Shown piece after piece: positions 11,300-25,000 of a stretch of DNA of 64,000 bases (within the stretch, counting starts at the first letter, position 1; each line of letters begins with the position of its first letter). Under the pieces are notes generated by a model that saw only the letters and a list, made by a program, of their open reading frames with translations, made no database searches and was not told where the DNA came from. Source of the DNA: Dryas octopetala (lineage: Eukaryota > Streptophyta > Magnoliopsida > Rosales > Rosaceae). The position numbers were made by a program, and so were the translations under genes. The stretch lies in contig OY992832.1 of NCBI GenBank assembly GCA_963921425.1, forward strand, positions 16,714,835 to 16,778,834, given 5' to 3'.

Positions 11300-13603
11300 T
11301 CTCTTTTGTTTGTTGCTGGAAGTTCTGTGTTTTGCTGTATTACTGCAGCAGGATAGCAGCCTTTGCTTCTGTCCTGCATCAAGTTTTCTTCTGAAGAGCA
11401 ATGTGAAAAATAGTTCTGATTCATTTGAGCTCATCTCTGAAAATTCTATATTGCCCCTGCAGTTCAGTCGTGGATCAATGGGTAAGATATCTCGATTCCA
11501 ATCTGAGACAAATCATAAACTGGGTTCTCACTATCCTCAAGAAGCCTGGAACACGCCTTTTCATCTCTCTGTGTCTTCACAGAATCTCCTTAATTCCAAA
11601 GGAAGAGGCAGGAATTTCCAGATGCCCTTTGTGACAAGTGGTATATCTTCAGGTGGTGAGAAAATGTCTCCCTTTATTGACAAGCTTCCAGATGCTGACT
11701 CTCGATCAGTTATACCAGTATCAATGGGTTTAAGACCTCCAGTAAACGTGCATAATTCTCAACCGCCTCCTGTGCAACTAATTTTTCCATTGCCGAACCA
11801 GAGGAGTCAATATGGTTCAATAAATTCTAGCAATGCTGTCAACAATCAAGGTCCATATAAATCCTTATATATGCCTGACCAGCAGTTAGAGGGTTTTGAA
11901 AACAATGATTTGAGGTCGAAGTTAACTCAGATGACTAGTCAGAATTCCAGACTGATACCTGCTAATCAGCGAAACCAGGTGCAGGTCAGTCATTTACAAC
12001 CACAATTTCTTTCACCTCAGGAGGCACGAGAAAAATTTCTTTCATCAGCAGAAACTCAGGTGCCACCTTATTTAGCGGTACCGCCCTTAAATCATGGATA
12101 CTCTTTTCAAGGGCATGGTGGTGCTGTTAGTACAGTTTTAGCAAACCCTGTACCTCGTCTACAGTCGAGCTTACCAATGCACTATATCCCAAGCAGTGCT
12201 TTGCATATACGAGGGGAAAGCTTGCCTCCTCTACCACCTGGTCCCCCACCTCCTTCCTCTCAAGGCATACTTCCTGTCCAAAATGCTGGTCCAGTTGTCT
12301 CTAGCAACCAGCAAGGGAGTGCATATTCTGGTTTGATTAGTTCTCTCATGGCTCAAGGTTTGATCTCGTTGACAAATCAAAGCCCTCTGCAGGTATTTGA
12401 ATGATATCGCTCTATGTTTGTTTTAGTTTTGATAAGTTGATTTTCTAATGCAATTTTGGGTCGTATCTCAACCAAGTTATTAAATGTTTAGGATTCTGTA
12501 GGAATTGAGTTTAATGCCGACATTCTCAAGCTACGTCATGAATCTGCAATAAATGCCCTATATGCTGATCTCCCAAGACAATGCACAACTTGTGGCCTTC
12601 GGTTCAAGTGCCAAGAAGAGCACAGCAGTCATATGGATTGGCATGTAACAAAGAACCGTATGTCAAAAAGCCGCAAGCAGAAGCCCTCTCGTAAATGGTT
12701 TGTAAATACAACCATGTGGCTCAGTGGTGCAGAGGCATTGGGAACTGATGCAGTTCCTGGATTTTTGCCTGCTGAGACCATTGTGGAAAAGAAGAGTGAT
12801 GAAGAAATGGCTGTTCCTGCTGATGAGGATCAGAATTCATGTGCATTATGTGGAGAGCCGTTTGATGATTTTTATAGTGATGAGACAGAGGAGTGGATGT
12901 ATAAAGGTGCTGTGTACTTGAATGCACCTGACGGCTCAACAGCGGGCATGGATAGGTCACAGTTAGGTCCGATAGTGCATGCTAAATGCAGGTCCGAGTC
13001 TAGTGTGGTATCCCCTGGAGGTTTTGCACAAGATGAAGGGGTATATCTCTTATACTCCTTTAAACTTTTTACTTTTTCACATATGTTTTCCAGAAAATCT
13101 TATCTTAGAACATTCAATAACCTTATTATTTTTAAAAATGTTTTGCATCAATAAGCATTTTGATCTTTGGAAGATCACAATCTTCTACAGTTCATTTATG
13201 GTATGCCTATGCCTAGTTTTGGTCAAGTATTGGGGTGTGCATTTGACTTTAATTATTTTTAGGATAATGATCTACTATAGGATGTTAATAATTTACAAAG
13301 ATTGGAAATTTAAAGGTGTACAAGTGATATCCTGATAAAAAAATGGAAAAGGTGGATAGGTTAGTATTTCATTTTGCCATTTTTGTTTTTACCTGTGACA
13401 TTCTCATTTTGGGATGATCCTATTTTGTGGAATGCATGTCTGTATGCCAGTTGGTTGATTTTCATATATATTTGCATGCAGTGGAGGTACATTTGTTTTC
13501 TGCAAGCTGTGCTGTAAAATTATGTATTTATTTTGATATTTTTTCTTCTGACTTGCAGGGAGTTATTGAAGAGGGTAGTCAAAGAAAACGATTGAAGAGT
13601 TAA
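7521..13603 (+). CDS. PCFS4: PCF11-like cleavage/polyadenylation factor (PCFS4 type)
   Basis: This encodes a nuclear mRNA 3'-end processing factor that binds the RNA polymerase II C-terminal domain. Seven exons fit: 7521-7901, 8553-8654, 8774-9028, 9479-10273, 11463-12392, 12492-13040 and 13559-13603. They give ~1018 residues, and all six introns are phase 0. The N-terminus (about residues 50-190) is a CTD-interaction (ENTH/VHS-like) domain, with [19 protein letters not shown] and the following [11 protein letters not shown]. The middle is Ser/Gly-rich and probably disordered, with a DWEDMSPTL stretch and a proline-rich [13 protein letters not shown]. The C-terminal part has two zinc-binding elements: CTTCGLRF...HSSHMDWH and CALCGEPF...HAKC. 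The protein ends in a basic RKRLKS. In Arabidopsis, PCFS4 promotes alternative polyadenylation of FCA. The protein is longer than my recollection of the Arabidopsis one, through its middle region. I chose the ATG at 7521 because it opens the CTD-domain exon and follows a UTR-like stretch. Confidence 0.9.
10915..11210 (+). mobile_element. LTR-like sequence in PCFS4 intron 4
   Basis: Inside the fourth intron lies a ~300 bp stretch that reads like a retrotransposon LTR in sense orientation: repeated GATTAGGAGTCTAGTTTCCT-style motifs, a TATATAAAC box near 11,092, then a leader-like segment ending before the TC repeat. No internal retrotransposon genes are present, so it could be a solo LTR. Its boundaries are uncertain. 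Confidence 0.35.
11222..11294 (+). repeat. (TC)n microsatellite, ~36 units
   Basis: An almost uninterrupted TC dinucleotide run lies within PCFS4 intron 4, ~170 bases upstream of the acceptor at 11461-11462. It creates long spurious reading frames on both strands (poly Leu-Ser and Glu-Arg), which are not genes. Confidence 0.95.
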
Positions 13604-15589
13604 CATAGTTTGGTCGACTTCCATGGCCACTGTAACAGTGTAACCTAATATGAGTTTCTTCATTTTTATGGTACTATTTAACTTTTTTTTTTTTTACAAT
13701 ATTGTTGGAGCATGCAGCACATTGGCTCAACCCAGCTTTTAGTTGTACATGTATAGTCGAACTTTGTACCATGCACATTATCTTGCATCAAAGGATACAA
13801 TTTCTCTTGCCATATTGTGATCTTGCATTTTTCTCTTTGTTGTCAACTGGATCAGTGGCGGAACATATTGATCAATTTTAGAATCATATCATCTTCCAAG
13901 TTCATTTTCTTAGTTTAAAGCTCTCTTAATCTAAATACTAATGTAATACAATCAGCCCATGAACAATTAAGCATCAACTCAAAATTACCAAGTATTAAAT
14001 AAAAAATTATTCATCATTAAGTTCACTTTTAAGTTTGCATTGATAAAATAATCTACTTAATTTTTCTCTTAAAAAACGCCCACCGTATTATTTTTTAATG
14101 TTAAAAAGCCCATGTTATAAAGTCCGCTGATATTTTACAAGGTAGATCAATCGGCTTGCTTCTTTTTGCTTGTACAGTTGTACTCGATAGGGTGGTGTAA
14201 TGTAGCGTGTTGATATGTACATAACCTTAAAGCTAAATCCTAAGCTCTAAGCGATGATGAATGAGTGTCAATCAACCTAATATATCTATTTTTTTTGTTT
14301 GAAAGTTTTGCTTGAGAGATGGATGACATACCTTTTACTTGATTTGTCATCTTTAAGTTTGGCAATAGAGTTAAATTCATTGTAACTATCACACAATCAC
14401 ACGTTTGTAACTGACAAATATTAAATTACAAAATTAGCATGAATCCAAATACTTGTACTTTTGTGTTTTGTATTTGAATATTTATTTTTCACATGTATTT
14501 GTAACAAAAAGATAAAAGACATTCTTATAAGTATCATTGTTAGGCTGTAAAATACTACGGGGCGATTCAACTAATGGATAGTTACAATACCTTTTTAATT
14601 AAAAATAAAAAAAATAAGTTGTCAATCGATCGGTGTTGGTGTTGATCGGTCATCCCACTTCAAAGTGAACCGGTTTATCATATTTTTCAGTGTCTTTCTT
14701 GTTTATCACTGTATTTTCCGATTTAACCTTAAAGAACTGACCCTTAAACAAACAAGAAAATCAATGTAGAAGAAAGAGACAGAATTGCATATTGTTTTCT
14801 TTATTGCATGTCCTAGAAAGAGACAAAATTGTTGGATCCATTCAACTAAATGAGGCACTTAATGAAATACATATTTTGGCTGTCTTGGTTATAAATTATA
14901 TAGGGAAATGTATAGTGGTAGTTTTTTCTTGTTTTTGCAAGTTAATACCTAGATTCTCAAGATGTATAAGCACATCAACTTTCTATTTGCTACCACATTT
15001 CTATCAGAATTGTATTCACTCGTTGAAACCCACTGCTATCACCTCAGACTGTATCTCATAAATCTGTCTTTATAGCATGCATATAGTCCAATATAGGTCA
15101 CAGATGCTGCACCAGGAGCCCAGTTAATGAAAAAGATTCTGTTTTCCATATCTGAACGGAACATAAAAATTAAATCATAGCAATGGTCTTGAAAAAATTC
15201 ATGATCGTACAAAACAAATCTGCATTTATCTGCAGGAAGAAGACAACAAGGTCTCTTAAGCTATAAATTTCGCATACTGACACTGTCAACAAAAACCATA
15301 TTCGATCCCAATTCCCTGAATCTTGTAAACAATGTATCGGTGCCTCCTTAATTTTCTCTTTCAATTCGAAAAAACTTTGTCATGCAATCATTGTCAACAC
15401 TAATTTTGATAATGTTGGATTACCCTACACTACAGTTGTGGTAGTTCTAGTAAGGAACGACATTCAAGGCTCCTTAGCTTGCTCTTATAAAAATATTAAG
15501 TAAATGGAAGCAAACAAGTGTAAACGTGCTGAAATCCTCCGTGAAAGCTTTACTAATACACGGACAATTTAATTGTTACTAAAATTATC

Positions 15590-15765
15590 AATATTTGATA
15601 ATATTTAAATAACTAAATGATTTTTGATTTGGTTAATTTTTTATAGAGATAATTTTTAAATAATTTAAAAAAATGAACATAATCAATTATGAGACTATAC
15701 TGCATAATGAACAAAGAAAAAAAAAAAAAAAGACAGCTAACATTCCTCTTTTTCTTTTGCATCAC
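15590..15765. repeat. Dispersed AT-rich repeat, copy 1
   Basis: Shares a diverged order of motifs (GACTATACTGCATAATGAACA, then a poly-A-rich run, then an AACATTCCTC-like end) with sequences at ~16,030-16,200 and ~54,360-54,505. Probably fragments of one transposon family. Confidence 0.4.
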
Positions 15766-16029
15766 ATCTTTATAAGTGGATAATCTCTATTGACATACCC
15801 CGCCACGACAACACAATACTCAGCATAACATAATTCTGATATGGGTCTATATGTATTTGAGAAAACACAACTGAAGCCAAGTCAAACTGAGGAGTCAATG
15901 CACCAATAGTAAATTAGAGATGACACCATAAACTTTTATTATGAACTCCAGAAACTTCATAACAATTGTTGTCTAAAATATTTATAGTTTACATTATCAT
16001 AAACCAAGCGGAAAAGTAAAAAAAAAAAA

Positions 16030-16205
16030 AAAAACAATTAGATGATTAAATAATTTTTAATTTGATCAATTTTTTGCAGATATGATTTTTAAAAAGTGAT
16101 TTTGAAAATTAACAATTTCAATCGTGAAACTACACTGCATAATAAACATGAGAAGATTAAAAACACAAAGAGAAGAATCTAATATTTCTCAAATAGAAAA
16201 AAAGA
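16030..16205. repeat. Dispersed AT-rich repeat, copy 2
   Basis: Resembles the copy at 15,590, with the shared landmark CTACACTGCATAATAAACA followed by an A-rich run and an AATATTTCTC-like end. Class unknown. Confidence 0.4.
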
Positions 16206-16430
16206 AAAAAAAAAGAAAAGGATGTAGGTTGATCATTTATCCATTTTTGTTGTAATGTATCTGCAATATTATGAAAGGGGATAATCTGCCACCACAGCAG
16301 ATATACCCCGAAAGTTACAAATTAACTTACAATCCTATCGCCAGCATTTCTAGCACTAAGTTTCGGACCCTAATTTCAGGCTTTTTTGAGCCTTTGGGTT
16401 GGATATATATAGCGACACGAGCACGACACT

Positions 16431-16535
16431 ATTAGTTTGACTCCAGTATTTAAGCATTAAACTGATTAGTTTGGCTCTAATATTTAAGCACTAACCTGAT
16501 TAGTTTGGCTCTAGTACTTAAGCACTAACCTGAAA
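16431..16535. repeat. Three tandem copies of a 34-bp unit
   Basis: ATTAGTTTGRCTC... begins at 16,431, 16,465 and 16,499, an exact 34-base period. Each unit includes a TTAAGCAYTAAMCTG-like core. It lies in intergenic DNA and has no coding potential. Confidence 0.8.
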
Positions 16536-19500
16536 CACCAACTTCAAACTGTCAAACCTCTGTTTCCGTGATGACCAAGATTTAAACTTGTTTCATATTA
16601 CTGTTTCACATTGCCTAACTATGTACTTTATGGGCCAATGACATGCACACAATACTAGACTATTTGTGTGGTGATAGAGCCCACAACATAGCTTCCTAAT
16701 TGGACTCTGCCCCATGCATTGCATTACAGTATGGGCTGGTGCACTCCACAAAATGGGTAGCTTCTGAATGTACCCAAATGTTTAATCAGTAGACCCCAGC
16801 TCTCAAAGAAAATTGAATTTTCCAAATTTGCCTCTATGGTGCACAAATCAAAATATCTAAAGAAAAATATTTTCTTTCTTATTTTAATTGTTGGATTCAT
16901 CTTTTCAGATTCTCTTTTCAATACATTCAGGGAAAAATTTGAAATTTTGTTTTCTTTTTTGTCTTAAGCTAGAAGCACTGATTAGATCTTTGAGTGCATT
17001 TAATTAGAAGCTCTAGAAGAAAAGGAGAAAGAGGCCAAATAAAAAAATATGACATAATTATGTTGGAGTCTTGGAGACTTAAGTTAGCTCATTAATATAT
17101 TGTAGTTTCTCTTTTGGAGCATACAAGACTTGCATGGAAGTTCAAATGATAGTGTATCTATTGTACTCCATATGTTCCATCAATGTCTTTCACTCTTGCT
17201 CATATGGGTTTCAATGTAGGCATATCATTTCACTTTATTTAAATATTGAGCAATAAGCTAGAACAACCATATGGAAGCTTCATCGCTCATAAAAATTATA
17301 GGATATAACCGATATACTGTTATGTGGTATAACCAATCCAACATATAAGGGTAGCTTATTAATTATTTTAGAGTGAAAATAATATTTCTTTTAATTAAGA
17401 AATTAATTGTTACCTGTTTCATATCATTTCTGTCACATCAATTTCCGAGATAATTTTTACATTGATGTTTCTAACAGTATATAAATATTCCTGTTTACAA
17501 CACTAAACAGATAATATTCCTGTTCAATATATTAGTTTAGTGGTTCAACAACTCCTTCTCTTCCAGTACTTCTCAGCCAGTAAAAAAGTACCTAAACAAA
17601 CCTAACCAGTACCACTTTTCTCCATGAACTCAATAAAAGCACAACAACTGTATCTGCAACCACCATCTATTTCTGTGCTAATATGTTACACAATTACAAG
17701 AAATTAAACAACCCAAAGAAAAAAACAAAGAATCCCAGAAGAAGAAGATGATGGAAAAGCTTACATACAATAATTTAGTGGGTACGTATCAGCAAAAGCT
17801 TCAGTTGTTAAATTCTCTCTTCCAAATACATGCTTACCTAATATATTGGCTCTTCCTATATTCATATCAATCATGCATTCACTGCTTCTCTCGTACGTCC
17901 TCTCAGCATATGATATAAATTGACACTTATTATAAGGTACGCACACGATTTTAATTTTCTTTGGTCGATATATCTCTCTTTAATTTAAAGCTAGAGCAAT
18001 ACTATTATTTTCCTCCGACATGCCATAATAAATTTCTGGAAGCAAATTTTAGTGCCAAAATAAATGGTCACTGCATTTCACAACCATCGTTTTTAATTAA
18101 CACTGTTGCTGCATTGTAGGCGCGCAGTACTCTTTACTATTATATGCTTTGTACAAAACAATACACACAACTATAAGATCGTAAATCTGAATCAACTTTG
18201 ATTTTATGCACATATGAATTTGTTTGTATAAGAACCATAATAGCTTATCCTAAACCATATATATGTGCATGAAAATGAAATTTGATTTTTTATTTTATAT
18301 ATGTTTCTGGGTCAGAATTATTTAATTTTGTTGGGTGGTAGTGTGGTACGTACAGAGTCAATGCTATATCTTTGTAATCTGTACAAAGTTGACAGTCTAC
18401 GGCCATTAAGGCATTTCATTGGCTAGCGGCCAAAAATAAAAAGGCATTTCATTGGCTGCGTAGTTGGTGTCTATCTATCTATAGTACTACTGCAAATAAA
18501 TCTGAAAAAGAATATTCAAATTAACAAATATAAATGGGAATGGCGCCCTAGTGCCCTAACTCTATAGCTAGGAGCCTAGGCACACTAAAATGAGTTCGTT
18601 TAAAGATAACTTGGTCAAAATAATTTATAATTAGCATCCTTATTTTGTTGACAAAAGGTGAAAATAATTTATAATAAAAAAAGGGAAAATGATTTATAAT
18701 TAATGATTGAGGAAAATATGATTTATTGAAGAACTTCACACATTCGCACCGAAAAAAAAAAGAACTTCATACATGTATGGAAAATATTAAAAAATCTACA
18801 AAATTCATCTCAAATTGATGGATGCATGCATTGAGTCTTCATTATGTATAAATGCTTGTTCCTAAATATTTGGCGTATTCTCTCCTTCTAAAGAGCATAT
18901 ATCACCAATGAATGGGGCAAATATATAGGCCAAAAGTGTCATTTACTAACTCATGTAGCACTTTAATATAAAAATTTGTTCCGTTAAAAGTTTGTCACTC
19001 TAATGGATGAGACAAAATTTAGAGCAAATATTATTTTATTGATTTAGTAAAAGCTATTTAATTTATTGAAATTGATGAAAAATGTTATATTTTTTATTGG
19101 TTGAATAGTAAGTGAGGCCTAATTTGCTCTAATTTGACATTAGATCAGATATACCATAATTTTCTCTTAGATCAAATTTGACCATGAATTTGCCTCACAT
19201 GCATCCATTAGAATTCCAAAATCTAACATGGCACTACAAGTCTACAAATAAAGTTTACCCCATCGATTGGTGATGCTCAACATACTATCAATCTAATTAA
19301 TACGTACTACATATTAAAACTAGAGTCCACCTGATAAATGACTCAAATTGACATTTAGACAATTAAGAGAAAATTTCTTCATATGTATATATATAATTAT
19401 TCTTAGGTCTATATCGGATGAACGATGCCGTAAAATTTACTCTACCACAAGCATGCATGGTTGCTTCAATATTGACTATTACTTCTTTTATTTTTCATCC

Positions 19501-20673
19501 CATTCCTAATAGGATTTAATGCATGTATTTCTAAAATTCAAGAGTTTTTTTTAACTTAATTTCTAAGTAATAGCCGATTGCCATCCGCAACTTCATTTGA
19601 GGAATGATATCATATTATTTGTATACAAAGAATTAAAGAGATAGACAACGAGGCAGCTGATGAAATCAGATAAATTAAATATGAAGGTTGCAGGTTTGTT
19701 CAGTTGGTAACGTAAGCGTAGGACTTTATTCCCTTACAGGTACGCAGGTGCTGGACATAATTAAGTGAGGGATGCGTTTGATAGTAGTAACTAGTACAAC
19801 AGCCACATGCAGGGGTAGCAATTAGCACCACCTATTTCAAATTTTTGAGGGGGGCCCCTGGAAATTTACTGCTGTATACATTCAATGATTTCAACAACCG
19901 TTTGGTTAAAACCATCAATTTGGTCTTAATTTGATGCCTAGCTCATTAAAATCGAGGTGGTACGTACGTGATTTCGATCAGTACTTGCAGACCACCTAAT
20001 AATATTCCACACATAATTATATATATGACCTCACATATATAATATGGCTCAAAAGTAGAACTCATGTAGAGATTTGGAACCAACAACCTGGCCTTAACGT
20101 TATCCTCTTCAACTTCCCTTTTCAAATCATTTCTGCAAAAATTGAAAGCTTTAGTCTACAAAGTCCGATACAATGCCAATTAAACATTGTCATTGTGCCC
20201 TCCTAGTTCCATCAGGCCGGCATCATTGTGTCATTGTCAATATATGTTGCTATCACTTCTTAACGTAATTAAAGACGACACCACATTAGAAAAATATTCC
20301 TATGATTCACCAAAATTAACTTGAAGGACAACCAATAATTTTTACCTTTATTTTGGATGAATCTTTGGCATTCACCATCATGTTATATTTTAGTTCTGTA
20401 TTACAAAATTAAGGGCATATCATTTGAGTCTATAAATGTAACTCTTGACATACTCAAAAAGTGTTCCAAATATATTTTCTCTTGTTCACACATTTTTAGA
20501 TTTACAATACAAAACTAAATCAAAACATAAATTTTGAATCTAAAATACCAATTCCTTAATTACGTACTCTACCATATATAGGCGTCATAAATTTGACTAG
20601 GGTGGCTAGGAATTATGATAGCCAGACAACTCTCCTTCGCCATATACTTAATATTCTTTTATATATTCCTCTA

Positions 20674-21081
20674 AGCTTTTTTACATTTTATCCACCTGAA
20701 TTTTGGGATCAATCTCACTTCATCACCAAAAAACAAAAATTGTGTCAGTTTACCACCTGAATTAAAAATTTGTTGCAATGTACCACCTCTTACTCATTTT
20801 ATCTAAACTTTTGTTAAAAATAAGGGTGTTTTGATCTTTTTTATGTTCCTATTTTTACAATAAAAATAATTTTTTTTATATTTTACCCACTTTGATACAA
20901 TATGAACTAACTTGAAAAGACCAAAACACATTTTTTTTGAATAAAAATTTAGACAAAATGAGCTAGAGGTGGGTACATTGCAACAAATTTTTAATTCAGG
21001 TGATAAACTAACACAATTTTTTTTTTAGGTGGTAAAGTGAGATTGACTGTAAAATTCAGGTGGGTAAAGTGTAATAAAGCC
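20674..21081. mobile_element. Mutator-like MITE, 408 bp, with 9-bp target duplication
   Basis: Terminal inverted repeats of more than 100 bases: the left runs through CCACCTGAATTTT and CAATGTACCACCTC, and the right is its complement through AAAATTCAGGTGGG. The flanks are ATTCCTCTA (20,665-20,673) and ATTCTTCTA (21,082-21,090), a 9-base duplication with one mismatch. Long inverted repeats plus a 9-base duplication are the signature of Mutator-like elements. It has no transposase, so it is non-autonomous. Confidence 0.8.
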
Positions 21082-21483
21082 ATTCTTCTATATATAGTTC
21101 AAATTATACTTTGTGCAGCAATGGCTGAGTTTGAGAATATTGTTCAAAAATCAAATTGATTTAAATTAAATAATTCATCGGGCTTGAGGCTTCAAGTAAA
21201 CTGAAGTTGGCAATTATGGTTCGAAAATGTTAGTAATATCGAAGATGATCATCTGTTTCAATTCCTCCGGCCACCTTAAATCCAACATTCATTTGCAATA
21301 TCATAATTATCCCATAAAAAAAAAAGAAAGATCATTCTGAAAGCTACAAACACTTGAAATTGAAACCATTAATTGTTAATGTGATTTCAGAAGTCCAACT
21401 AACACCTCTTTTAAAGACAGACAATTACTAGCTAGAAGGAGACCAGGAGGGCTTAGACAGTTATAAAATTACCAACCTACAGT

Positions 21484-21512
21484 AAACCCTAATCCTAACC
21501 CTAACCCTAATT
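21484..21512. repeat. Short telomere-like run
   Basis: A few degenerate CCCTAA units in a row (AAACCCTAATCCTAACCC then ACCCTAA), downstream of the HD-ZIP gene. Too short to be a telomeric relic with certainty; it could equally be a telo-box cluster. Confidence 0.5.
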
Positions 21513-22066
21513 AATTCAAAGACAAAACAGTAGTACTAGGGCTGTGAGCATAGAGTTATTCTAACATTATAATTAACAATTAAGGTACATACGCCTGATC
21601 AAGTTTACTTTCATCTTAATTTGTTTAGGGTAAGTCAATACCCGAACCCACTACCCTTGTTGGATGGTGACTTGCTTTTTTGCTTCTCTGCCTCATCAAC
21701 AAAACACCACCAGACAAGGATATTTTAAGGTGCGTTCTTGACTTCTTCCCCTTGTTCTCAACTTCTCAGTAAACTACCTTCTTGCTTTCTTCCTCTACCT
21801 CTTTCCTTTTCCACTGCATTAATCGAAAACATACAAGACAATTAAAAACTAAGTCCAGGTCAACAATAAATCCAAGTAAGATTAATGGATTACGATTTCC
21901 ACACCCTAATTTTGTAAATTGAACAAACAAAAGAGAATGAAAATATTAAAATAAGGGAGATAAGTAGGGAAATCCACAAAATGTGAAGATGCTATCTATT
22001 TTAATTAATCAACTAAGCTAATGATTAGTGAGCTCACCATATATATGAGGCTTCTTAGATATATCA

Positions 22067-25000
22067 TCATGGGTTCGGATCACATGTGACTGCAGCTCTA
22101 ATCCGCTCCACCGTGCACTTGATTAGATTGTTAACCGTGGCCACAGATCCGAGAGAGAGTTTGGCAGTGGGAACCGAATCAACCAAGATCTGAAACGCTA
22201 CGGTGAGTAGGGAGCCACCAGACCCAACTTCTAGAATTCCTCCTGATGATCCTCCGGCAGGTGGCCCATCGGGTAGGATCGCAAAACCTGAGGGCAGAAG
22301 TGCTACGTAATCTGGGTCACCCCCACTTAACACAACGTTCATGGCCACTATGTCAACTGGAGCATAAATCACGTACGACCCTGTTGAGTCTGTGCAGCTC
22401 TCCTGCAGTATCAGCATATTGCTCTGGCTCGAATTTGCACTCTACAAATTAAGACCATCGAATTTTCCACATTAATTAATATGTATAGTTTTTAAAGACA
22501 ATATATACTGTACTGTGATCGAAGAGGACATGCTGCTGAAGATAGACTTACATTCACGCGCAGCAAGGAGACACAGTTTCCTGGATCACGACCATTGGCT
22601 ATGTGTGCCATCTCTTGCACTAGCCCACCATTTGAAAGGATGTCCCACTGGAAATCAAAAATGCCACACATTAACAATGCCCTAATTCTGAGATTCATAT
22701 TTTTTGTGTTGATATTGTACTTGTATACATTAGTTGGAGTTCAGAGAACGTTTTGATCGACTTTTCAGTTTTAGTGGACATTTATCGATCAGTACACGAA
22801 AAAGATCAACAGAGAATTTGGACTCATTTATATATACCTCACTCCGGGAGTTCTCATCCCGCAGGAAATTGAAAACCCTCTTGGGAGGAACTGGAATCCA
22901 GAAGGAAGTTGCAGCACTTAAAACAATCCCAGGAGGCCTGCCAGGATCGTCCATGCTTTTCCTGGTCATGACCCTCACATCATCAGAGCCTGTTGCTGAT
23001 AATGTCGTCCACGCATGCGCCGTAGAAGCACCAACTCCAGTACAGAAGCTCATCACCATTCTCTGCGCCAGCTTCAGCATACTTTTCCTCCCCTCGGGAC
23101 TAGTTATCACTGTAAGATGTATAAGAATACTCATTAATTTGCCATTAATTATGAAAATTATCATGTTATATACCAAAGGGATTGAAATTAAGTAAATAGT
23201 ATTGTTTAATTACCACATAGATCTCCAGCAGGTATATTACTGGCCATTGAACTTGCAAGACGTTCGCACTGTCTATCAAGTGTAGCCACCCAACGCTTGG
23301 CTCCAAAGGCAAGACCAGAGTTCACTAGGGGTCTGTATATGTTGTGAACAGCTCTATCATCCACTTCTACATGTTCAACCCATATAACCTAAACAATCAC
23401 ATACATATAAAATGTTACCATGACACATTTTAATTAGTTGAGAGAAAATATATAATCAACTTAGTTAGAAATTAAAGTGAGAAAAATTAATTACCTTTGA
23501 GTAACCATTTGGCAATTCTTGGATTAAGCAGCCGGATGGCCTTCTTCGACTTCTTGAAATTGGATTTGGGCGTAAGTTATCCAAGGAAACATCAACCACT
23601 GCCCAAGTCCCATCAGAATGCTGCTTACAGTACCTTACAAAGTAATTCTCTCGTGTCGGAACCAGTGGTGAGGGCACTTGAAACTCAGCTGTCATCTATA
23701 ATTGAAAAATTATGTTGTACATGTTAGACTAAGATTAATTTGACTTGGGTGCGTTTGGTATCCTACTCAAAAACTGTTTTCGAAAAAAAATTTCCTCATA
23801 TATTTCATCCATAATGCTATTGACGAAAATTAAAAGAAATCGAAAAGGATACCAAACAGCCCTAAGTGATTGAATCCAAATTCTAATTAATTTGTGTGTA
23901 CGTACCACTTGCAAGGCTCCATTGTAGTTCCCAGCTACTCCAGTTGATAGGATATCAAGGGTCATTGCTCTTGAAACAATGCCACAAAACACAGTAGACC
24001 ATTGGTTCTGAAATATTACACATGACAAATTTAATTAGCTAGCTAGATATAGTTCAATATATATATATATATATATATTCAAATATTAATTTATACAAAC
24101 TTAAACTTGTATATTACCACATCCATGAGAATCTCCACAAGGTTAACATGATTCATGATGACCAGAGCTGATTCTCTTGAAGCTTCAGACTTCAAGCCCA
24201 ATGGTTTAGGCCCAATTCCCCTTGGAAACGTCCTCAAGTATTCATCTTCATTTAGAATCTCATGAGTTGAGTTGTTGTCACCAGGAACCCATAAGGGGTC
24301 TCCAGCCTGAGCCATTCTAATTAGTTCTTCCATGGCCGCCACCGCTAGCTCAACGATCATCGGCTTATCTGCCTCGGTGGGCACTGAAACTGACCTGAGA
24401 AGGTCACCGGATCCGTACATTTCTCCCACGAAACCAGATTGAGCCCCAAAGCTCCCGACCCCAAGGTCAAGAGAGCGGGAAGGCACGTGAGGCGAAAGGT
24501 GAGAAAACGAGGTGGACAAAGGCTTCCCAACGTATTTGGCGGCAATTGAGGATATCCTATCAATCTGGAGGCCAGCCATGAACACATTAAGCCATTTGAG
24601 AATTCAAATATGTATTATGTGTTTGCTAAGAGAAAAACTTCCATTAGACTGTCCTATATGTTTTGTAGGTCTATTTCTTTTATCACATGAAAGTCATGTA
24701 ATGCAAGAAATAGATACAATGAGCATATAGGATCGTCTCACTAAAGTTTCTCCTATTTTCTAATGATGACGATCTACCTCTTCTCGTAAACGAGCATTTT
24801 CGATCCTCAAGTGTTGCTCATCAAACGACATCTCGCCAAGAGCAGCTGGGCCTCCGCAGTTGGGGCATGTGGCATTGCTGAGGGCTTCCTTGTATCGATT
24901 GTTCTCAGCGCGGAGCTTGTCATTCTCAGATTTCAAAATTGAGTTCTCATGTCGTTCATGTTGGGCCTAAGAATATAATAATCCATGTCAAAATTGATAA

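Larger units (their letters stand above)
13604..22066. other. Long intergenic region
   Basis: About 8.5 kb without a recognisable gene. It starts with the 3' flank of PCFS4 and ends with the 3' flank of the HD-ZIP gene, so the two genes converge. It contains 34-bp tandem repeats (16,431), a MITE (20,674), a dispersed repeat (15,590 and 16,030) and a short telomere-like run (21,484). Scattered open frames under 100 codons resemble nothing I know. Confidence 0.5.

Noticed and set aside
11170..11434. Long open frames on both strands (poly Leu-Ser and Glu-Arg)
   Set aside because: They are translations of the TC microsatellite within the PCFS4 intron.
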